Assembly: GCA_904394705.1 (NCBI GenBank)
Contig: CAJFNJ010000035.1
Span: forward strand, 7,855-71,854
Length of the DNA stretch: 64,000 bases
Direction of reading: 5' to 3'
DNA from: Avimicrobium caecorum
GTDB taxonomy: Bacteria > Bacillota > Clostridia > Oscillospirales > Ruminococcaceae
Shown here piece by piece: positions 16,819 to 23,615 of this stretch. A program made the position numbers and the translations under genes. Below the pieces are notes generated by a model that was not told the DNA's origin, did not search any database, and saw only the letters and a list, made by a program, of their open reading frames with translations. Within the stretch, counting starts at the first letter, position 1, and the number at the start of each line of letters is the position of its first letter.

Positions 16819-17013
16819 ATGCTTCCCTGTCAGAGCCGCTGTCCCCAGTATCATGAAGGTTGTCACAAGACCTGCGCCGCCTGGAAAAAGTACCGGGCTG
16901 CCAGTGCCGAGGATCACCGCCGCCGCCGTGCCTATCTTGACTATTACAGCCGGCTCTGTGCCGATGTGGAACGCCGGTGCTGGAAGGTGGACCCTCACTG
17001 GACTCTGCGGTAG
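16819..17013 (+). CDS. Small Cys-rich basic protein
   Basis: 64 residues with Cys at CQSRC, GCHKTC and later LCADVERRCW, plus a basic helix (AEDHRRRRAYLDYYSR). Such C-x3-C / C-x3-C small proteins are frequent near Clostridial mobile elements and resemble short zinc-binding proteins. ATG 16819 follows GGAAAGGAG. A TATAAT at 16686-16691 (weak -35) could be its promoter. Function unknown. Confidence 0.65.
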   Translation: MLPCQSRCPQYHEGCHKTCAAWKKYRAASAEDHRRRRAYLDYYSRLCADVERRCWKVDPHWTLR

Positions 17014-17048
17014 CGGGTCCTGGATTCTGAACCGAGGTGGATTTTCTC

Positions 17049-17138
17049 ATGGAACTTCTCCGGGCACTTTTCTGTGTGGGACTGGTCGCCGCCGGCTGGC
17101 GGGTCCTGGCGCCCCTCTGCCCCCGGCGCTGGCTCTGA
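17049..17138 (+). CDS. Possible 29-residue membrane peptide
   Basis: ATG 17049 preceded by AGGTGG opens MELLRALFCVGLVAAGWRVL..., a single hydrophobic segment ending in PRRWL, 35 bp after the Cys-rich gene and before a terminator. The position and the hydrophobic pattern make a micro-peptide possible, but there is no independent support. Confidence 0.3.
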   Translation: MELLRALFCVGLVAAGWRVLAPLCPRRWL

Positions 17139-17176
17139 CCGGCTGTTTTTCCCCGAATAGAACCTGCTCCCTCTCC

Positions 17177-17199
17177 ACGCCCGCAAGGGCGTTTTTTTC
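17177..17199 (+). terminator. Rho-independent terminator
   Basis: ACGCCC, GCAA tetraloop, GGGCGT, then seven T. Ends the small Cys-rich gene transcript. Confidence 0.85.
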
Positions 17200-17211
17200 T
17201 GCCTGGATAGG

Positions 17212-17265
17212 TTGACAACTGTCTACCTTTCTGATATGCTGATGTCAGGTAAACAACTGTCTACC
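17212..17265 (+). promoter_or_regulatory. blaI-type promoter with two repeated operator sites
   Basis: TTGACA (17212-17217), 17-bp spacer, TATGCT (17235-17240). The 13-bp sequence ACAACTGTCTACC occurs at 17215-17227, overlapping the -35 box, and again at 17253-17265, 38 bp downstream. Its core ACAACTGT is palindromic (ACA-N2-TGT), like the TACA/TGTA cores of BlaI/MecI operators. This fits autorepression by the BlaI-like protein. Confidence 0.75.
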
Positions 17266-17286
17266 ATACGGAAGGAGGGAACGACG

Positions 17287-17682
17287 ATGGTCAATATTCC
17301 GCTGTCGGACGGCGAATGGAAGCTGATGAACCAGCTCTGGGGCAAGTCCCCGGCGACCATTACCCAGCTCATCGAGCGGCTGGCGCCGGAGACGGGCTGG
17401 ACCAAGCATACAATCATCACCATGCTCAGCCGTCTGGAGAAGAAGGGTGCGGTGGCTCACCGGGAAAACGGACGGGCCAAGGAATTCTGGCCGGTGCTGG
17501 ATCAGGCGGATGCCTGCCGCCGGGAGACCCGGAGTTTTCTGGATCGGCTCTATGGCGGGAGCCTGGGACTGATGGTGTCCACCCTGGTGGGGACAGAGGC
17601 CCTCACCCCGGACGATGTAGAGGAGCTGGAAGAACTGCTCCAGAGGGCAAAGGAGGCGAAACGCCATGATGAATCCCAGTGA
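17287..17682 (+). CDS. BlaI/MecI family transcriptional repressor
   Basis: 131 residues. Winged-helix repressor: LSDGEWKLMNQLWGKSPATITQLIERL, TGWTKHTIITMLSRLEKKGAV and a C-terminal dimerisation region. BlaI proteins repress until cleaved or displaced after signalling by a partner M56 peptidase, which is encoded next and overlaps by 17 bases. ATG 17287 follows GAAGGAGGG. It probably binds the two repeats in its own promoter. No beta-lactamase or penicillin-binding gene is in the window, so the target may be different. Confidence 0.9.
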   Translation: MVNIPLSDGEWKLMNQLWGKSPATITQLIERLAPETGWTKHTIITMLSRLEKKGAVAHRENGRAKEFWPVLDQADACRRETRSFLDRLYGGSLGLMVSTLVGTEALTPDDVEELEELLQRAKEAKRHDESQ

Positions 17683-20329
17683 ACTGCTGCTCACCTCCTC
17701 GGTATTGATTCTGGCGGTGCTGGCACTGCGGCACTTCGGACGGGGACGGCTGAGCCGCCGGCTCTGCTATGGGCTGTGGCTGGTGGTGCTGCTCCGCTTG
17801 CTGGTGCCGGTGTCGCTGCCCTCGCCCACCAGTGTGCTGAATCTCCCGGCGGCCCAGTCGGCAGAGCGGTTCCTGGCCCAGCGGGTGGAGGTCATCACCC
17901 CCGATGGCGCCGCCTCTTCCCGACCGGAAACCGCTGAACCCGCCGCGCCGGAGGAAACTGCCCCGGCGGCGGAGACCCTGCCGCGGCTTTCGCCCCTTGC
18001 CCTGATCTGGGCGGCGGGAGCGCTCGGCACCAGCGGATGGTTTCTCTGGGTGAATGCCCGGTTTGCCCGGCAGCTCCGGCGCGTCCGGCGGGAACTCCCG
18101 GTTCCCGAGAGTCCGCTGCCGGTGTGGGTGGCGGAGGGGATCGGTTCCCCCTGCCTGTTCGGACTGCTGCGTCCGGCGGTGTATCTCACCCCCGAGGCGG
18201 CGGCAGACCCGGTGCGCCGGCGGCATGTGCTCACCCATGAGCTCTGCCACTGGCGGCAGAAGGATCACATCTGGGCGGCAGCCCGGACCCTCTGCCTGGT
18301 TCTCTACTGGTTCGATCCGCTGGTGTGGCTGGCGGCAGCGGCCTCCCGGGAGGACTGTGAGCTGGCCTGTGATGAGCGCACGGTGCGGACACTGGGCGAA
18401 GAGGAAAACCTCGCCTATGGACAGACCCTGGTGGAACTGGTGCGCACCCGACAGAATCCCGGGGAACTGGGCTCGCTGGCGACCACCATGTCGGTGGGAC
18501 GCCGGGGCCTCAAGGAGCGGGTACGGCTCATCATTGCCGCCCCGGTGACAAGGAAGTCGGCACTGGCAGGGCTGGTGCTGATGCTGGGCATTCTGGTGAG
18601 CTGTACCTTTACCGGCGGCGTGAACCTCACCGGCACCGAAGCACTGGAAGCCCTCACCGACAGCATTCAGTATGAGGACAGCAAGGTGTCCTTCACCATT
18701 CCCGAGGGGTATGCACCGGCTTCCGACTGGGAGATCCGGGTGTATGGACGGGCTGCCATGGGCGACAGCTTCATGAGCGTCCATCTCTTTGAGGAGGAGA
18801 GCAGCGGTCATCTCTGGGAGGCGGGCAAGACCTATTCCATCGACCTTGCCGAAACCCAGTATGACGAGCTGTGGCTGGAGGCGACCCTCAAGGGCATCGA
18901 CCAGGGGGCAGCCACCGATCTGCTGGAGGAAGCCGGCGGCGGTCCCACCGTGACAGCGCTGCCCGAGGGATACAAGCTGGTATCGGCAGCCCTGCCCATG
19001 AACCAGGCGGAGTATGCCCCGGCGGTGCCGGAATTTGAGCTGCGGCTGGCGGTTCCCGAGAGCTGGGAGGTGAGCACAGCCGGCGCGGAGGACGGCCCCA
19101 TCAACAACCTGGGCGCCGATCTGGTGTTCCGGGACGGGGAGACCCTCATGGGCGTGCTGGGCTGCAGCGGGTACGAAGTCTACGACGGCGAGATCGCCCC
19201 GGAGGACGAGTACAAGAGCGTTTATTCCAGCCTGCGGCTTTCGAGTTTTGAGATCTGGGACCCCTACACCCCCATCCAGACCCTGGACTATGGTGAGACC
19301 GGACGCATGGAGGTGCAGTACAAGGATACCGCCTGGGCGGAAGCCCATCCGGAGGTATCCAATGCCGGGGTGCCCTCCCTTGAGACCACCGGCCTGGTGA
19401 GCTTCAACCGGGAGCTGGGCGTGTATATTACCCTGCGGTTCGAGCCGGGGGCGGACATTTCCGATGATACCCTCGATACCATCGCCCGCACGGTGCGTCT
19501 CTCCCCGGCAGACGCCGACGAAGCCCAGTGGGACTATGGCCCCACCGGCAAGCGGTATCCGGGCAGTTTCTCCGACCGGTACGACTTTTCGGACACCGTG
19601 ATCCTGGACGCCGATGGCAGCAATGTCACCGGGATTCTGCTGGATCTCTGGTACTGTGCCAGCGCCGCCTATGATGTGGACGACATGGTTCTGTTCCCCT
19701 GGCAGGATACGACCACCTTTTCGGATGGCTCGGTATATTATGACCTCCCCGACTATGACCGGGTGATCCACAGCATCTTCACACCGGAGGCCATCGAAGC
19801 CTATGAGGCCAGCGATGTGGTGCGGATTCAGAAGACCGATGACGGCAGAGTCTGGCGGCTGGGCCCCTGGAAAACGGGCTATTCCTATGCCATGGCGCTG
19901 TCGGGGCTGCAGGCCGTGTCGGTGGAACCGGACCGCATGGTGATCCGGGCAGCCTATGAGACCATGGACGGCGGCATCGACCGGGACGAGGACCCCGCCT
20001 ATGTACCCAGCTACCGCACCGTGGATTTCACCGTGGAAAAGACGGACGGCATCTGGTATGTGGCGGAGTATACCTATCCTGAGGAGGCATTCCGGCTTGA
20101 GCAGGAGGCTGCCGTCGCGGCGGTGGAAGCAGCGCTGGAGCGCCTGCATCCGGGCGCGTCGGTGGATACCATCGCCTATGAGAGCGACAGCACAGACGGC
20201 GCCGGTCAGACCATTCGGTTCCGGGTGGATTACTCGGTGGGGACCACCGGCTATCAGAATACCCTCTGGACAGCCACCTGTCCCGGTGAGGGCGAAGCCT
20301 GGCAGGCTGCCGAGACCCCGGCAGAGTGA
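17666..20329 (+). CDS. M56 family (BlaR1/MecR1-like) membrane metallopeptidase with large atypical extracellular region
   Basis: 887 residues. The N-terminal 315 residues are the M56 core: several membrane segments, the zinc motif HELCH (191-195) and the downstream glutamate in REDCELACDE. A last helix (ALAGLVLMLGILVSCTF) is followed by about 570 extracellular residues instead of the penicillin-binding sensor of BlaR1; no SxxK/KTG set is visible. Near the end, DYDRVIHSIFTPEAIEAYE, GRVWRLGPWKTGYSYA and the following strand match a segment of the lipoprotein at 59353. It may sense envelope damage or a ligand other than beta-lactam and cleave or release the BlaI partner. Stop-start overlap shows coupled translation. 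Confidence 0.85.
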   Translation: MMNPSELLLTSSVLILAVLALRHFGRGRLSRRLCYGLWLVVLLRLLVPVSLPSPTSVLNLPAAQSAERFLAQRVEVITPDGAASSRPETAEPAAPEETAPAAETLPRLSPLALIWAAGALGTSGWFLWVNARFARQLRRVRRELPVPESPLPVWVAEGIGSPCLFGLLRPAVYLTPEAAADPVRRRHVLTHELCHWRQKDHIWAAARTLCLVLYWFDPLVWLAAAASREDCELACDERTVRTLGEEENLAYGQTLVELVRTRQNPGELGSLATTMSVGRRGLKERVRLIIAAPVTRKSALAGLVLMLGILVSCTFTGGVNLTGTEALEALTDSIQYEDSKVSFTIPEGYAPASDWEIRVYGRAAMGDSFMSVHLFEEESSGHLWEAGKTYSIDLAETQYDELWLEATLKGIDQGAATDLLEEAGGGPTVTALPEGYKLVSAALPMNQAEYAPAVPEFELRLAVPESWEVSTAGAEDGPINNLGADLVFRDGETLMGVLGCSGYEVYDGEIAPEDEYKSVYSSLRLSSFEIWDPYTPIQTLDYGETGRMEVQYKDTAWAEAHPEVSNAGVPSLETTGLVSFNRELGVYITLRFEPGADISDDTLDTIARTVRLSPADADEAQWDYGPTGKRYPGSFSDRYDFSDTVILDADGSNVTGILLDLWYCASAAYDVDDMVLFPWQDTTTFSDGSVYYDLPDYDRVIHSIFTPEAIEAYEASDVVRIQKTDDGRVWRLGPWKTGYSYAMALSGLQAVSVEPDRMVIRAAYETMDGGIDRDEDPAYVPSYRTVDFTVEKTDGIWYVAEYTYPEEAFRLEQEAAVAAVEAALERLHPGASVDTIAYESDSTDGAGQTIRFRVDYSVGTTGYQNTLWTATCPGEGEAWQAAETPAE

Positions 20330-20396
20330 TCCTCCCCTTTCATTCCCTATTGCCGGAGAGCGGTACGGACTGTTCCTCCGCCCGCTTTCCCATAAA

Positions 20397-20440
20397 AACG
20401 CCCCGGAACTGCCACCCCCGGCAGCCCCGGGACGTTCTGT
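20397..20440 (+). terminator. Probable terminator after the MecR1-like gene
   Basis: Long imperfect arms (20397-20413 and 20420-20436, AACGCCCCGG.../...CCGGGACGTT) followed by a broken T run. The 20330-20627 gap holds nothing else that I recognise apart from the leader of the next gene. Confidence 0.6.
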
Positions 20441-20627
20441 TTTCCCCTTTCTCCCCGGGACGCTGTGGAAAACTCCCGGGCACAGATTCCGGCACGCCCC
20501 TGCCCCGGAAACCCCATGGCTGCGTGCCCGGGCCCCGGACCGCTCCGGCTTTTCCACATTTTCCACCGCCCTCTGTGGAAAACCCGGCGGTTTGATGCTA
20601 CACTTATTATATAAAGGAGGGAGTACC

Positions 20628-21572
20628 ATGAAACCAAAACTTCTGCTTCTGACCCTGCTTCTCGCCCTGACCCTGGCGGCCTGTACCCCGGCCCGCTCGG
20701 AGCCCGAGAGCGGCAGCGAGGCCTCTGCCCCGTCCTCCCAGGCGGAGGAACAGCCCTCTGAGCCGTCTTCATCCGTGCAGGAGAGCAGCGCCGACCCCGC
20801 CGGGGAGGAGAGTTCCGCCCCGGAGAGCCAGCAGCCCCGGACCCTCCCGGACTGGGCCGATGAGGCATTTTACACGGCGGCAGAGGACTGGGCCGGCGGT
20901 ACCCGCACAGCCGATTCCCTTGTGGAGCGCTATGGGGATCTGATTGTCAGTGACCGGTATTTCCGGCTTGCCAATGAAGATGGGAGCCTGAGCGGCTGGA
21001 TCGAACTGGGACGGGACGAAGCAGTGCCCGAAACCGTGCCGGTGGAGGAACTCTATCAGAACTCCGCCCGGCTGGAACAGTTCCGGGCGAACTGCAAGGC
21101 AGGCAAACCGGATCAGCTGGTATGGCTGAGCCGGGGCGATCCGCTTTTCTATGGGCTGCAGATCTATACCTTTGACGGGGAAACCCTGTGGCGGGAGTTT
21201 CTCATGCCTGAGCGGAGCGACCTTCTCACCTCGGCGGATCTCAGCGAATCCGAGCTGGTGGAGGGGGACGGCTGGTGGCAGATCAATACAGTGGATGGCG
21301 TCCGGGGGATTCTTGTCCCGGAGGAGGCCCTGACCCGGTCGGTACTGAATCTGGAAGAAGTGCTCCGCCAGGCGGAGGAAGCCGGCTATACCGTTGTGCA
21401 GGAGCCGGCAGACCGCAGCGGCATTCCCTGCACCTATTATCAGCTCTGGAACAGTGAAAAGACCGGTATGTATTACAGCTTTTATGCGGCGGAGGACGGC
21501 AGCTGCTGGTTCTACGGCGACGAGGTCAACGGCAGCATCCGGCTGGCGGTAGAAGCCGCCTCCCCCGCCTGA
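20628..21572 (+). CDS. Lipoprotein with Ser/Glu-rich linker
   Basis: 314 residues. Lipobox LAAC (Cys19), then a 50-residue Ser/Pro/Glu linker, then a globular domain (WADEAFYTAAEDWAGGTRTADSLVERYGDLIVSDRYF and later SGIPCTYYQLWNSEKTGMYYSFYAAEDGSCWFYGDEVNG). ATG 20628 follows AAAGGAGGG. It lies directly downstream of the BlaI/MecR1-like pair, with its own leader, and could be a target or an auxiliary sensor. The family is not recognised. Confidence 0.75.
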   Translation: MKPKLLLLTLLLALTLAACTPARSEPESGSEASAPSSQAEEQPSEPSSSVQESSADPAGEESSAPESQQPRTLPDWADEAFYTAAEDWAGGTRTADSLVERYGDLIVSDRYFRLANEDGSLSGWIELGRDEAVPETVPVEELYQNSARLEQFRANCKAGKPDQLVWLSRGDPLFYGLQIYTFDGETLWREFLMPERSDLLTSADLSESELVEGDGWWQINTVDGVRGILVPEEALTRSVLNLEEVLRQAEEAGYTVVQEPADRSGIPCTYYQLWNSEKTGMYYSFYAAEDGSCWFYGDEVNGSIRLAVEAASPA

Positions 21573-21588
21573 TCCCCTTTCTCAGCAC

Positions 21589-21623
21589 AAAAAACGGACG
21601 CTCCGTATGGAGCGTCCGTTTTT
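21589..21623. terminator. Bidirectional terminator
   Basis: AAAAACGGACGCTCC, GTAT loop, GGAGCGTCCGTTTTT. Serves the plus-strand lipoprotein and the minus-strand permease. Confidence 0.9.
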
Positions 21624-21673
21624 CGCGTATGCCGTGCATTCACACGGGGGTTTCTGAATCTGGAAAGATGCCC

Positions 21674-23020
21674 TTACTTTACATACTGAACATCGAGGTC
21701 GTTGGGGATCTCGATCTTATCCAGCTTGCCGGAGTTCGCCCAGGCGATGGAGGCGGCAAACAGGATAACGAAGCCGATCTTGGCAGCGGTGGGCAGCTCG
21801 ATGATGAGCGATGCCGAGAAGATCGCGGACAGGATTATGCTGCCGTAGCCCAGGATCTTGACTGTACCTTCGGAAACCTTCATCTCAGAGCGGGCAAAGG
21901 CTTCGGGATACTTCTTGGGCAGGTTCAGGAATGCGTAGGAGAACATCAGCTTGGAGAGCAGGGAGATCGCGGTGCCCATCTTGGAGATGAGGGAGATATC
22001 CATGCCGGCCAGCAGCGGGATCAGACCAATGAAGAAGAAGGCGATGAGGATCTTATAGGGAACGCCGCGCTTGGAAACAGTACCCCAGGAGCGAGGCAGC
22101 ATACCGTCATCGCAGGCAATCAGAATGGGCTTGGGCGACCAGGACAGGGTAACATTCAGAGTCTTGGCAGTAGCGCCGGCGCCGGCAGCCAGGGTGAAGT
22201 AGGTAAAGGCCCAGCCGGGCATTACATCAGCGGCAACCAGCGAGAGGTTCTGATTGGAAACCACTTCCAGAGGCAGAACGCCCGATGCAACCATTGCCAC
22301 CAGGGCATACATGATGCCGACTGTTACAGTGGAGATAATGATAACCTTGGGCATATTCTTCTGGGGATCGATGATCTCACTTCCCATATTGCCGATAACC
22401 TGAGCGCCGCCGGTGGCAAAGGAGAGCAGTGCGATGGCGGAGAGCAGGTTGCCGGGGCCATGGGCCATCAGGTTGGAAGGATCGAATACATAGGCAATAT
22501 CCGTCCTGGGAAGACCATAGAACAGGAAGAGTGCCATACCCAGGAGCAGCAGGGCAGTGATACCGGTGGTAACGAAAGCGGACTGCTTGGTGCCGAGCAG
22601 GTTGATGGCAAAGGCAGCAACCAGCAGGCAGATGGCGATGATCTGCTCACTGATGCCGGTGAGGAAGGCCACCAGATAGGAGGCACAGCTCAGGGCATAC
22701 AGGGCGATGGTGAGCTTGGATACCACATAAGTAGCCAGATAGACAAAGCCCCACTTCTTGCCGCGCAGACGGCTGATATAGCGGTACTCACCGCCGGAGA
22801 CGGGTACAGTGGCACCCAGGATGGCAGTGGGGAAGTTCTGGAAGGTGGTGCAGACAGCGGAGATGATATATGCCAGTACAACGCCGGTACCGGTCATACC
22901 GATGGCGATACCGGTCTGGGTCATAATACCTGCGCCGATGATCTGACCATAGGCGATACCCATCAGAGGCCAGAACCCGATGTTGCGAATCAGCTTGGAT
23001 TCCTGTCTTTCAGTTGACAT
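21674..23020 (-). CDS. APC superfamily amino-acid permease
   Basis: 448 residues, about 12 membrane helices. The unwound first helix is GIAYGQIIGAGIMTQTGIAIG, as in amino-acid/polyamine transporters (consensus G-x-I-I-G-x-G-I). It also has SFATGGAQVIGNMGSEIIDPQKNMPK in the sixth-helix region, which matches the tandem permeases at 34-37 kb in outline (GG-ATKIMNVQALCENPKRDIPK). Ribosome site TAAGGAGG before ATG 23020. It probably imports an amino acid; the substrate is unknown. Confidence 0.88.
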   Translation of the reverse strand: MSTERQESKLIRNIGFWPLMGIAYGQIIGAGIMTQTGIAIGMTGTGVVLAYIISAVCTTFQNFPTAILGATVPVSGGEYRYISRLRGKKWGFVYLATYVVSKLTIALYALSCASYLVAFLTGISEQIIAICLLVAAFAINLLGTKQSAFVTTGITALLLLGMALFLFYGLPRTDIAYVFDPSNLMAHGPGNLLSAIALLSFATGGAQVIGNMGSEIIDPQKNMPKVIIISTVTVGIMYALVAMVASGVLPLEVVSNQNLSLVAADVMPGWAFTYFTLAAGAGATAKTLNVTLSWSPKPILIACDDGMLPRSWGTVSKRGVPYKILIAFFFIGLIPLLAGMDISLISKMGTAISLLSKLMFSYAFLNLPKKYPEAFARSEMKVSEGTVKILGYGSIILSAIFSASLIIELPTAAKIGFVILFAASIAWANSGKLDKIEIPNDLDVQYVK

Positions 23021-23158
23021 AAGGGATTCCTCCTTACAGGTTGAAATGGGCGGAAGCGGCGGGCTTCCATTGGAACAGTAGAAAAAAGGACGATCGTCGT
23101 TCCCCGATCGGACCAGACCGGGGTGTTTCCAGTACAAAAATAACAAATTCACAGCCTG

Positions 23159-23172
23159 TTTACAAGTGTAAA
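23159..23172. promoter_or_regulatory. Palindromic operator candidate upstream of the permease
   Basis: TTTACAAGTGTAAA, a perfect 14-bp inverted repeat about 140 bp upstream of the permease start and next to plausible minus-strand promoter elements (TTGTAA, 16-bp spacer, TTATTT). Confidence 0.4.
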
Positions 23173-23362
23173 TAGGTAAAATCGTGAATATCCATGAGCA
23201 TTCTATGAACGATTTGGATAAAAAATGAACGCAGCTGCCCAAAAACAATACACCTGTTGCAGGGCAATCCTGCATAAATGGGGATTGTGTATAGAAACTT
23301 CCGGTACAGCTTGGACAGTATGTCGTAAAGATGAACCGGTGAATTTTTGGTAAATCTGCGGT

Positions 23363-23400
23363 AATTAGTATTGACTAATTTACAGTTAATGGGTTACACT
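23363..23400 (+). promoter_or_regulatory. Promoter of the riboswitch-controlled ATPase with AATTAGT palindrome
   Basis: TTGACT (23371-23376), 18-bp spacer, TACACT (23395-23400). The perfect inverted repeat AATTAGT-N4-ACTAATT (23363-23380) overlaps the -35 box. Transcription would start near 23407, just before the aptamer. Confidence 0.6.
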
Positions 23401-23410
23401 GATACCGATA

Positions 23411-23513
23411 CGAAAAGGGAGTAGTTAAAAGCTGCACTGCCAACATCACGCCGGGAAACATGAGCCGGCTGGCAGCGCACGCCGATCGTTTCCGAAGGCA
23501 ACAAGACTTTTCG
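23411..23513 (+). ncRNA. yybP-ykoY (manganese) riboswitch aptamer
   Basis: The P1 stem is CGAAAAG (23411-23417) with CTTTTCG (23507-23513). Directly after the 5' P1 strand comes the conserved GGGAGTAG loop, and before the 3' strand GCAACAAGACTTTTCG, which closely resembles the crystallised L. lactis yoaB Mn2+ riboswitch (AAAGGGGAGUAG ... GCAAGACCUUU, from memory). In between, CTGCC...GGCAG and GCCGG...CCGGC form the second arm with the conserved CATCACG and CCGGC parts. The aptamer senses Mn2+ and lies in the leader of a P-type ATPase, the usual context. Confidence 0.85.
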
Positions 23514-23558
23514 AAATTCTGCCATTCTGCGCGGATTTCGGGAGGTCTTTTTCTTTTT
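23505..23558 (+). terminator. Riboswitch expression platform: intrinsic terminator
   Basis: GACTTTTCGAAATTC (23505-23519) pairs along its full 15 bases with GGATTTCGGGAGGTC (23533-23547), counting G-U pairs, and is followed by TTTTTCTTTTT. The 5' strand shares nine bases with the 3' strand of P1, so aptamer and terminator exclude each other: Mn2+ binding should prevent termination and turn the ATPase on. Confidence 0.8.
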
Positions 23559-23615
23559 CCCCCGGAAGACCTTACCGCCCGGGAATGTGCCTGCTGAAAA
23601 AGGAGAGAAACAACA

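Larger units (their letters stand above)
23021..23410. other. Intergenic region between permease and riboswitch
   Basis: No gene is seen. Bases 23042-23135 on the minus strand contain several GC-rich hairpins (for example CCCCG...CGGGG) in the permease leader. The perfect inverted repeat TTTACA-AG-TGTAAA is at 23159-23172, near the permease promoter region. The segment 23180-23340 is AT-rich with nothing recognised. Confidence 0.55.

Noticed and set aside
17603..20629. 1008-residue minus-strand ORF
   Set aside because: Antisense to the BlaI/MecR1-like genes; His/Gln/Gly-rich composition typical of GC-rich shadows.
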